Shown: positions 1-6,597 of the stretch, piece after piece
How the letters are laid out: each line of letters begins with the position of its first letter
Numbering within the stretch: the stretch's first letter is position 1
Source: Planctomycetota bacterium
GTDB lineage: Bacteria; Planctomycetota; Phycisphaerae; Sedimentisphaerales; Anaerobacaceae
Assembly (NCBI GenBank): GCA_020344865.1
Contig: CP070830.1
Location: forward strand, 1,869,828 to 1,881,907
Length of the DNA stretch: 12,080 nucleotides
Direction: 5' to 3'
Notes under the pieces: model-generated
Told to the model about the DNA's origin: nothing
The model's database searches: none
What the model saw: only the letters and a program-made list of their open reading frames with translations
Made by a program: the position numbers and the translations under genes

Positions 1-888
1 GCAACCACCGACATTGAAGAGGGCACCCTGCGAAAAATCGCCGATGAAGAGAAACTCCCGTCCCTCGTCATCCCCGATGGCGTCGGCGGAAGATTCAGTG
101 TGTTAAGTGCCGTCGGCCTCTTCAGTGCCGCTATGTGTGGAATCGACATCGATTCACTCCTCGCCGGCGCGAAAGATATGGACGCCAGAGTAAGAAACGA
201 AGACTTTTATAAAAACCCCGCTGCTGTCAACGCCGCCATAAACTATCATTTTTACAACCGCGGCAAAAAAATCTCAGTTATCATGCCGTACAGCTACCAC
301 CTGAAAGACCTCGCCGACTGGTACCGACAGCTCTGGGCCGAAAGCCTCGGTAAGGCAAACGACTTGGCCGGCAGCGAAGTCCACATCGGCCCCACTCCCG
401 TAAAGGCCCTCGGCGCCACCGACCAGCACAGCCAAATCCAGCTGTACCGTGAAGGCCCGAACGACAAGCTCTTCACCTTCTTGCAGGTACAAAACTTTCA
501 ACAGGACTTAACAATAGGCCCGGCGCATGAATCTGCCCCTGAACTCGGCTTTCTCGCCGAAAAAGATTTGAGTTCTTTACTCAACAACGAAAAAAAGGCC
601 ACCGAATATGCCCTCCTCCAAAGCCGTCGCCCGTGCCTGACCGTCCTCTTCCCAGAAGTTAGCCCCTACACGGTCGGCCAGTTCATTTATCTCTTCGAAG
701 TAACCACCTCCTTCACCGCCGCACTGTTCAACATCAACGCCTACAACCAGTCCGCCGTTGAGCTCATCAAAGAAGCTACCTTTGCCCTTATGGGAAAGAC
801 CGGCGACTACAAGCCGGACTATTCATACGAAGACTTCACAGAAGACATCCGGACTCTTACAGAAGTTGACGACAAGTTCCTCGTCTGA
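1..888 (+). CDS. pgi: Glucose-6-phosphate isomerase, 3' part
   Basis: Interconverts glucose-6-phosphate and fructose-6-phosphate in the cytoplasm (glycolysis and gluconeogenesis). The frame is open from base 1, so the gene begins outside the window; 295 residues are present. Family blocks are clear: GGRFSVLSAVGLF at fragment residues 29-41, LWAES with the family's conserved Glu at about 114, GATDQHSQ with the catalytic His at about 143, and NINAYNQSAVELIKEATFALMGK near the C-terminus, where Lys at about 257 fits the C-terminal active-site lysine. The usual 'DQPGVE' there reads 'NQSAVE', a mild divergence. Roughly 170-250 N-terminal residues should be missing, judged from typical family length. 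A GTG at base 100 lies inside the conserved GGRFSV block and is not a start. The stop is 48 bp before manC, and both supply hexose phosphates, so the pair is plausibly co-transcribed. Confidence 0.95.
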   Translation, partial: ATTDIEEGTLRKIADEEKLPSLVIPDGVGGRFSVLSAVGLFSAAMCGIDIDSLLAGAKDMDARVRNEDFYKNPAAVNAAINYHFYNRGKKISVIMPYSYHLKDLADWYRQLWAESLGKANDLAGSEVHIGPTPVKALGATDQHSQIQLYREGPNDKLFTFLQVQNFQQDLTIGPAHESAPELGFLAEKDLSSLLNNEKKATEYALLQSRRPCLTVLFPEVSPYTVGQFIYLFEVTTSFTAALFNINAYNQSAVELIKEATFALMGKTGDYKPDYSYEDFTEDIRTLTEVDDKFLV

Positions 889-936
889 TATACTTCGCCG
901 CTACGCACGTTTGCGGCATATGAAAGGCGCCTGCCA

Positions 937-2025
937 ATGAACTATGTAGTTATAATGGCGGGGGGGACCGGAAAAAGATTATGGCCGCTCAGCCGACAGG
1001 AACGCCCGAAGCAGGTGCTCAAACTGCTCAACGGCAAAACCCTCCTGCGTCTCTGTTTCGAACGGCTCTCCCCCATATTTGACCTAAGAAACATTATCAT
1101 TCTCACCAACGCCGGATACGCCGACCTCGTCCGCGAAAACCTCCCCGAGCTGCCCTTCAACAACGTCATCGCCGAGCCGACTGTACGCGACACCGCCGGT
1201 GCCATCGGCCTTGCCGCGACCATCCTCACAAAGTATGACCCCGGCGCCGCAATGGCCGTCGTAACTGCTGACCAGCTCATTGAACCATGCGAAATACTCC
1301 AGCAGGCCATCAAAGACGCCCTTGTATTCGTAAACAATAACCCCGACAACATGATTACCTTCGGCATAAAGCCGTCCTTCCCAAGCACCCAGCTCGGCTA
1401 CATAAAATGCACCGTCCCGCAAACCTGCCCGGACTGCAAAAATCAAATTTATACCGTCGAGGCCTTCAAGGAAAAACCCGACCTGAAAACCGCAAACGAA
1501 TACCTCGGCACCGGCCGGTACTTCTGGAACTCCGGTATGTTCGTCTGGAAAGCAAAAACAATTTTGCAAAACCTCGAAAAACTCCTTCCCCAGTCAACCG
1601 AACCCCTCCGCAAAATCCGCGCCAGCTGGGACAGCCCCAACCAGCAAATGGCCCTCCAGGAATGGTTCCCAAAAATGCCCAAAATCAGCATCGACTACGC
1701 CGTCATGGAAAAGGCCCAAAACGTACACGCAATAATGCTCGACTGCCGTTGGCTCGATATGGGCTCCTTCGCCGCGCTCGCCGATATCATAAGCTCCGAC
1801 AACAACAATAACATCGTGGTCGCCGGACAAACCGAGCTGCTCGACTGCAAAAACTCCATCATTGTAACCGAGGACAAGCAACATCTTATCGCTGCCGTCG
1901 GCCTCGAAAATTTCGTCGTCGCTCACAGCCCCGACGCCACACTCGTATGCCACATAGACCAGGCACAGAGAATAAAAGAACTGCTCGAACTCATAAAACA
2001 GCACGACGGAGAAAAATTCCTCTGA
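937..2025 (+). CDS. manC: Mannose-1-phosphate guanylyltransferase (short form)
   Basis: Makes GDP-mannose from mannose-1-phosphate and GTP in the cytoplasm, feeding glycan and polysaccharide synthesis. At 362 residues it is the short form: nucleotidyltransferase plus a C-terminal extension, without the fused cupin-type phosphomannose isomerase domain. Visible motifs are the nucleotide-binding signature AGGTGKRLWPLSRxxxPKQ at 8-26, EPTVRDTAGAIGLAA at 80-94 (usual form EPxxRNTAPAIxLAA), TADQLI at 110-115 holding the metal-binding Asp (the family usually has His after it), FKEKPD at 177-182, FWNSGMFVW at 196-204, SIDYAVME at 251-258 and WLDMGS at 272-277. Cys158, Cys164 and Cys167 sit just before FKEKPD and include an unusual CPDC pair. 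The ATG at 937 has AAAGG at 923-927, a 9-nt spacer. The gene sits between pgi (48-bp gap) and ruvX (25-bp gap). Confidence 0.93.
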   Translation: MNYVVIMAGGTGKRLWPLSRQERPKQVLKLLNGKTLLRLCFERLSPIFDLRNIIILTNAGYADLVRENLPELPFNNVIAEPTVRDTAGAIGLAATILTKYDPGAAMAVVTADQLIEPCEILQQAIKDALVFVNNNPDNMITFGIKPSFPSTQLGYIKCTVPQTCPDCKNQIYTVEAFKEKPDLKTANEYLGTGRYFWNSGMFVWKAKTILQNLEKLLPQSTEPLRKIRASWDSPNQQMALQEWFPKMPKISIDYAVMEKAQNVHAIMLDCRWLDMGSFAALADIISSDNNNNIVVAGQTELLDCKNSIIVTEDKQHLIAAVGLENFVVAHSPDATLVCHIDQAQRIKELLELIKQHDGEKFL

Positions 2026-2050
2026 CAGATAATACACAGGCCGACAAAAA

Positions 2051-2461
2051 ATGAGGTATCTTGCAATCGATTACGGCGACAAACACACCGGACTGGCAAT
2101 CTGCGACCCCGGCGAGACCATCGCCTCGCCGCTAACGGTAATAGACGGCCAAAAAGACCTCCTCGACAAAATCGCCCGAATCGCCACCGCTGAGAACGTC
2201 GAGGCCATCGTACTTGGCATGCCCCTGAATATGGACGACTCCACTGGTCCCCGCGCAAGAATCGTCCTCGGCTTCGCCGAAAAACTAAAGAGCCGCCTGG
2301 CCATCCCCGTTCACTTCCAGGATGAGCGGCTCACAACATTCGGCGCCGAGGAAAAAATCAGCCCCGCAGACCTAACAAGAAAGAAAAAGAAAAAGCGCCT
2401 CGACGCCGTTGCCGCCGCACAAATCCTCGAGGACTTCCTCGAACAAAAGGCCTCAAAATAA
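2051..2461 (+). CDS. ruvX: RuvX/YqgF family nuclease-fold protein (putative pre-16S rRNA nuclease)
   Basis: YqgF-family protein with an RNase H-like fold. Relatives are linked to pre-16S rRNA 5'-end maturation and were earlier annotated as putative Holliday junction resolvases. At 136 residues it has the family's normal length. Visible motifs are the first acidic residue in AIDYGDKHTGLA (Asp7), LGMPLNMDDSTGPRA at 55-69 (family LGLPxxxdGsxGxxa), the DERLTT block at 91-96 that keeps the conserved Asp/Glu, and RLDAVAAAQILEDFL at 116-130 with the last acidic residue Asp118. A run of five lysines (111-115) precedes that block. The ATG is weakly preceded by AGG (2038-2040). It is the last gene of the plus-strand run and ends only 14 bp from the convergent metalloprotease gene. 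The functional link to pgi and manC is probably just shared transcription. Confidence 0.92.
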   Translation: MRYLAIDYGDKHTGLAICDPGETIASPLTVIDGQKDLLDKIARIATAENVEAIVLGMPLNMDDSTGPRARIVLGFAEKLKSRLAIPVHFQDERLTTFGAEEKISPADLTRKKKKKRLDAVAAAQILEDFLEQKASK

Positions 2462-2475
2462 CATCCGCCGAGCAG

Positions 2476-5196
2476 CTAACCACCGGCCACTGACCGAAGA
2501 TGACGCTCGATACTCGCCTTCAGAACAGCATCTATCTTGGCACGGCTCTCATCCAGATGCGCACGCGTGTACGCATCACGACTCGGACCCGCCAACGTCT
2601 CATCGATACCATCTCTCAAACTCACCAAATCCGCTCGCGCTAACGTCGTTGCATCCTCGGGAACACCCTCGCCCGGCTTGATCACCAGCGCCGTCAGCTT
2701 CTCAAGATGCGCACGCTGCAACCCGCGCCGGAAGCTGTTGATGTTCTCACCGCTCCCAAGCTCAGACCAAATCGCTGCCCGCACGCCCTCAAACATCTCA
2801 ACCATTGTGAAAGGCTCCTCGTCCCGCGCGTATCTAAGCTCTATATCCACCATCCGACTCAGCAAAATCGGGTCGTACAGATGGTTCAGTGGCCTCTTTT
2901 GCATCGATAGAACAACATCATGAATCGGATAATCAATCCGCTTCGTCTTCCAAATCGAATCCGTAAAATCCCAGAATCGTTCCGGTGCCAGCTTGTTCAA
3001 AAGCTCCGGGGCAAAATCATATGCCGCCTGACCGAATACCTCTTCCTGCAAAAATGCCAGTGCCTCACGCTGCCGCTCAACCGAAACCGGCTCGAAAGGA
3101 ATCCGACCGTTCGGGTCACCCACGTGGTCACGTCTGTGGTAAATCCCGCCGATATACTTCGTAACTCCCATAACCGCTGTATAATACTGGCCCATCCCGT
3201 GGCCGAAAACTCGACGCAGCTTGTGATAACGCTTCCCCTCCTTCTCAAACTTCTCCTCCATCTTGCTCCACAGCTCCTTTGCCAAAGAGACCCGACCGCG
3301 GAAATATTCAATCGGGTCATCACCAAGGTCATACCGGCTGCACGTCGGGTCTATACCTCGCGCGCCCCAAAAGGCGTCCTCATCTGTGCCATATGTAAGC
3401 TCCGGCTCAGCAACACGAGACGCAATCTCCTCCAAAACCGCCTTCTCGCTCTCACCTCCTTCCTCATCAATCACTCGGTGAGCATACTCAATCGCCCAGT
3501 AATCGTAAGGCCCGAGCGAAGTCTGGAAGTACGGCCCTTGCTTCTGTCCCTCGGGTGCTATGTTCGGCGGAACATAATCCATCAGCGAGCCCGTCAATCC
3601 CTCCTTGTCCATCAGTTCACTGTCCCCAAGCTCCTCTGCCGAACGAACCATACTCGCCTTGAAATTGTGACGCAGACCCAATGTATGACCAACCTCGTGC
3701 GCCAGAAGATGTACCAGATAATCATGCAGGTACTTCTCCATATCAACTTCATTGCTGTCCCCCACAATCCCACGCGCCGATAGCAGACTCCAGCCGAACG
3801 CCGCCTGCGCCGCCGAACCACGCTGGTAATCGCAGAAACCTTGAGAATAGTCCCTCCCAATCCCCATTTTCGCCGCGGCCGTCTCGCCAGCCGCCACAGG
3901 CTCAGCAAACTCTTCGTACCCCCGAAAAACTGCACGCACGATGTCCGCGCTTATCCGCACGTCCGCATCGTATATCTGACCGGTAAACGGATTCGTCCGC
4001 GATGGCCCCACCGCGTAACTGCCGCCCGGCCGCACTATCCAGCGTATCGTATTGTACCGAACGTCCGCCGGATCCCACTCCGCGTCGTCCGCCTGCTGCT
4101 TCACTACTATCGCATCCTTAAAACCTATCCGCTCATAAGCCCTGTTCCAGACCAATACTCCTTCCTTTACCGCCTCGCGATACTCAACAGGAATCGTATT
4201 CTCCAGCCAGAAGACTATCGGCTGTTTCGGCGGCGACAGCTTGAATCGCGGCTCGGACTTCTCTAGGTCCCACCGATTAATGTAACGAGTATAGGCCGTA
4301 TCACGCAGTACCGATGTATAATCCTGATGCATCGTCAGAAAATGCCCAACTCGGTCATCGCCTAATCGCGGCTTGTAATCCGTCTCAGGCAAACTCGACA
4401 GACTGTAGCGATAAATATGCTGAAAGCTCCGCGGGTCCGCCGCCGTCGGATGAAGTTTCGGCTTCGAGCTCTTGAAGGATAGTACAACATCAACCTCCGT
4501 ATTCTCGGGAAAAGACCTCAACGCGCCAAAATAGCTCGTCTCCTTGTCGAAACTGTACTCCGTCTCCTTGATATATTCCCTGAAGGCATGCTCCACCATC
4601 CCTATGTCCTGAATAAAAAAGCCGCCCGGCTCAACCAGAATACTACCTCGCTCAGGATGAGGCGCGCCCTCTATCTTCGCCCACCCCATAATCGAGTCCG
4701 ATACACCGCGTGCCACCGCCCGCGCAATCGCCGTGCCCTTATCGGCTCGGTAATAAACATTCTTATGAATAAACAGTACCTTCTTGCCCACCCGCTTGAA
4801 GACAAATGGAAACCTCCTCATCATCGCCCCGGAATCGAAATAGTACCCGTCCCCCGCCTCACGCGTCATCGAACACAAAAATATCTTCTCGAACTGCTCC
4901 GGCCGTATCTCCATATAAACCTTCCCCTCATCGTCCTTGCGATACAACGTGAAAAGCCCCTCAATAACTTCGAAGTCCTTCACTACGTCCGCAAATGCCT
5001 TCTCCTTGTCCTTTTCCTCCTCCTTCTTTTCTGCTTCCTCTTTTTTCGCTGCCCCTTCTTCCTTCTTCTCCTCTGCCTCGCCCTTTACCTCCTCGACTTC
5101 GACCCCGGCAGCCGTCTCCTCCGCCATCTCGGAAGTGCATCCCGCCAGACAAAACGACAGTCCCAGAATTAAAACATAATAAATCAAACTTCTCAT
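2476..5196 (-). CDS. Zinc-dependent metalloprotease lipoprotein (DUF5117/DUF4953 type)
   Basis: Predicted lipid-anchored envelope protease of 906 residues. The ATG at 5196 is chosen because AAGGAGGT lies exactly 6 nt upstream and the product then starts with a clean lipoprotein signal (hydrophobic core at 4-16, lipobox LAGC with Cys20). The longer open frame from a GTG at 5265 adds 23 hydrophilic residues and is unlikely. Residues about 32-68 are an almost pure Glu/Lys/Ala linker, probably a flexible or coiled tether. A region resembling DUF5117 follows (about 80-290, with RLGDDRVGHFLT at 277-288). Next comes the catalytic domain with the zincin site HEVGHTLGLRH at 500-510 (His500, Glu501, His504, His510) and a downstream SLMDY at 537-541 whose Met539 fits a Met-turn, giving a metzincin-like arrangement. 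The C-terminal third matches the DUF4953-type tail in style. Substrate unknown. It lies 79 bp downstream of sppA on the same strand, so both are likely co-transcribed. Family is from recognised motifs; the DUF boundaries are approximate. Confidence 0.88.
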   Translation of the reverse strand: MRSLIYYVLILGLSFCLAGCTSEMAEETAAGVEVEEVKGEAEEKKEEGAAKKEEAEKKEEEKDKEKAFADVVKDFEVIEGLFTLYRKDDEGKVYMEIRPEQFEKIFLCSMTREAGDGYYFDSGAMMRRFPFVFKRVGKKVLFIHKNVYYRADKGTAIARAVARGVSDSIMGWAKIEGAPHPERGSILVEPGGFFIQDIGMVEHAFREYIKETEYSFDKETSYFGALRSFPENTEVDVVLSFKSSKPKLHPTAADPRSFQHIYRYSLSSLPETDYKPRLGDDRVGHFLTMHQDYTSVLRDTAYTRYINRWDLEKSEPRFKLSPPKQPIVFWLENTIPVEYREAVKEGVLVWNRAYERIGFKDAIVVKQQADDAEWDPADVRYNTIRWIVRPGGSYAVGPSRTNPFTGQIYDADVRISADIVRAVFRGYEEFAEPVAAGETAAAKMGIGRDYSQGFCDYQRGSAAQAAFGWSLLSARGIVGDSNEVDMEKYLHDYLVHLLAHEVGHTLGLRHNFKASMVRSAEELGDSELMDKEGLTGSLMDYVPPNIAPEGQKQGPYFQTSLGPYDYWAIEYAHRVIDEEGGESEKAVLEEIASRVAEPELTYGTDEDAFWGARGIDPTCSRYDLGDDPIEYFRGRVSLAKELWSKMEEKFEKEGKRYHKLRRVFGHGMGQYYTAVMGVTKYIGGIYHRRDHVGDPNGRIPFEPVSVERQREALAFLQEEVFGQAAYDFAPELLNKLAPERFWDFTDSIWKTKRIDYPIHDVVLSMQKRPLNHLYDPILLSRMVDIELRYARDEEPFTMVEMFEGVRAAIWSELGSGENINSFRRGLQRAHLEKLTALVIKPGEGVPEDATTLARADLVSLRDGIDETLAGPSRDAYTRAHLDESRAKIDAVLKASIERHLRSVAGG

Positions 5197-5202
5197 TTTA
5201 AT

Positions 5203-5210
5203 ACCTCCTT
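5203..5210 (-). promoter_or_regulatory. Ribosome binding site of the metalloprotease gene
   Basis: The minus strand reads AAGGAGGT, then 6 nt (ATTAAA), then ATG at 5196. This full match to the anti-Shine-Dalgarno decides the start and places the lipobox at Cys20. Confidence 0.85.
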
Positions 5211-5275
5211 TAATTTCTCTACCGGACAGCAGCTTCATCTGTTCTCTTTCACAATTATTTCCCACTGGACCGCTT

Positions 5276-6277
5276 TCATTCTACACCCGGCTGCCACAAG
5301 TATAAAAACTGCGCGCCCCTCGCACTCAGCCAGTCCGGCAGCTCCACATTTATCAACGCCCCCACACCGCCGTCACCGCCCATCGCCGACCCATAAACAT
5401 TCGGTTTATAACCTGTTGGCCGACGGTAAATAACCACACGCGCCTTCTCTATACCCGCAATCTCCTTGGCCCACTCTATACCATCCGCCGGATAACCGAT
5501 TTTGTCTATCAGCCCCTCCTTCAGTGCCTCTTGCCCCGTGAATACCCGTCCGTCCGCCAGCCCCCGCAGTTCCTCCTCCCCGATTTCTCCTCGACCTTCC
5601 TCTACCACGCCTAAGAATTGCTCGTAAAACTGCATGATTATCCCCTCCAGCACTTCCCTTTCTTCGGCCTTCAAATCATGCAGCGGCGACGCCAAATCCT
5701 TCAGCTCCCCGCTCTTTATCGCTACTGCCTTCACCCCGATTTTCTCCATCGTCCCCGCCACGCTGAACGTCTGGAATATCGTCCCGATGCTGCCGACGAC
5801 ACTGCACGGCTGCGCAACTATACCGTCGCACCCGCACGCTAAGTAATATGCCCCGCTGCACCCCAAATCGAGCACGCAGGCCACCGCCGGCTTTCCCGTC
5901 TCCCGCCTGAACTCCCGCAGACTGTGATACATAACGTCGCTCGCCGCCACCGTCCCGCCCGGCGAATTTATACGCACAACCACCGCCTTGACATTCCTGT
6001 CCGCCGCCGCCTTATCCAGCTTCTCCTCGAATAGGCTCACCGGGTTCTCTCCCTCGCTCAGCCAACCGTGCTTGCGCCTGTTGATAAGCATACCGTCAAC
6101 GTCGATAACGGTTATCTTATCGAAGACAAACATGCCCCTATCCCGCTCTATTTCCGTCTCTTCCAGCCGCTGGCTGCTCGGAATTACCTCCACCTGAAAC
6201 GCCGTCGGCCCGCACCCCGCCAATACCGCCAACAGCACCAACCCGGCCGAATAATACCACACATATCCTTTAACCAT
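5276..6277 (-). CDS. sppA: Lipoprotein SppA-like signal peptide peptidase (S49 family)
   Basis: Predicted membrane-anchored serine protease using a Ser/Lys dyad, of the family that degrades cleaved signal peptides and other envelope peptides. It has 333 residues, like the short (36-kDa type) SppA with one catalytic domain. The N-terminus has a hydrophobic stretch ending in a lipobox LAGC (Cys22), so it looks like a lipoprotein rather than a transmembrane protein. The S49 features are VRINSPGGTV at 101-110, LGCSGAYYLA at 138-147 with nucleophile Ser141, the block VVGSIGTIFQ at 160-169, and IKSGELKDLASP at 187-198 with candidate general-base Lys193. GRVFTGQEALKEGLID follows, as in family members. 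The ATG at 6277 has AGGAGGT 6 nt upstream. The metalloprotease gene begins 79 bp downstream, giving an envelope protease pair; functional cooperation is inferred. The gene symbol reflects family membership, not proven orthology. Confidence 0.9.
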   Translation of the reverse strand: MVKGYVWYYSAGLVLLAVLAGCGPTAFQVEVIPSSQRLEETEIERDRGMFVFDKITVIDVDGMLINRRKHGWLSEGENPVSLFEEKLDKAAADRNVKAVVVRINSPGGTVAASDVMYHSLREFRRETGKPAVACVLDLGCSGAYYLACGCDGIVAQPCSVVGSIGTIFQTFSVAGTMEKIGVKAVAIKSGELKDLASPLHDLKAEEREVLEGIIMQFYEQFLGVVEEGRGEIGEEELRGLADGRVFTGQEALKEGLIDKIGYPADGIEWAKEIAGIEKARVVIYRRPTGYKPNVYGSAMGGDGGVGALINVELPDWLSARGAQFLYLWQPGVE

Positions 6278-6283
6278 TGCCTG

Positions 6284-6290
6284 ACCTCCT
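6284..6290 (-). promoter_or_regulatory. Ribosome binding site of sppA
   Basis: The minus strand reads AGGAGGT, 6 nt (CAGGCA), then ATG at 6277. It supports the chosen start and the lipoprotein signal sequence. Confidence 0.85.
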
Positions 6291-6357
6291 GCTCATATTC
6301 CCATTGCCAAAATCTTTCTCATACTTCGTCTTTCCCTGCTTTGCCGTCTCCCCCGCC

Positions 6358-6363
6358 ATTATA
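6358..6363 (-). promoter_or_regulatory. Candidate -10 element for the sppA-metalloprotease unit
   Basis: The minus strand reads an exact TATAAT about 80 nt upstream of the sppA ATG. The sequence 16-18 nt further upstream does not resemble TTGACA, and there is no TGn extension, so this rests on the -10 box alone. Confidence 0.3.
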
Positions 6364-6597
6364 TTACTATTCTCCGCCTTCTCACCTACTTTTTTCCTCT
6401 GCCTTTACCCCACCCCCAATAACCATAAAATCCCCCCGACAACCAAATAATATATCTAAGTCCCCACCTCGATTGCCCCGCGCACCCTGTTTGCCTCCGC
6501 CAGCCCTCTCGCAACCTAACAGTTTTAGGCACTCGGATAGCAATCGACCCCTACCAGACCACCATCACATACCCTTCTCAGAAGCGATGAAAAGGCA

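Larger units (their letters stand above)
6278..6597. other. Non-coding gap, C-rich on the plus strand, upstream of sppA
   Basis: No credible gene is visible; the open frames here are low-complexity and lack ribosome binding sites. The plus strand is strongly pyrimidine-biased from about 6340 to 6440, with C runs at 6408-6411, 6413-6417 and 6432-6437, which are G runs on the sppA transcribed-sense strand. A small inverted repeat, CCTAA-CAGTT-TTAGG (6515-6529), and a palindrome, CTTCTCAGAAG (6574-6584), lie just past the stop of the large dockerin gene. Neither is followed by a U-run on the minus strand, so no convincing intrinsic terminator can be called. Confidence 0.6.

Noticed and set aside
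1084..1569. 161-codon minus-strand frame inside manC
   Set aside because: Antisense shadow; manC itself has full family motifs across the same bases.
2462..2475. Bidirectional terminator between the convergent ruvX and metalloprotease genes
   Set aside because: The 14-bp gap and the adjoining gene ends contain no convincing inverted repeat with T-runs.
2920..3783. 287-codon plus-strand frame
   Set aside because: It is antisense to the metalloprotease gene, whose frame carries the zinc-binding motif, signal peptide and ribosome site; the antisense product shows no recognisable domain.
4588..5172. 194-codon plus-strand frame ending in a Leu/Phe-rich tail
   Set aside because: Antisense shadow of the metalloprotease; the 'membrane-like' tail is only the complement of the Glu/Lys linker codons.
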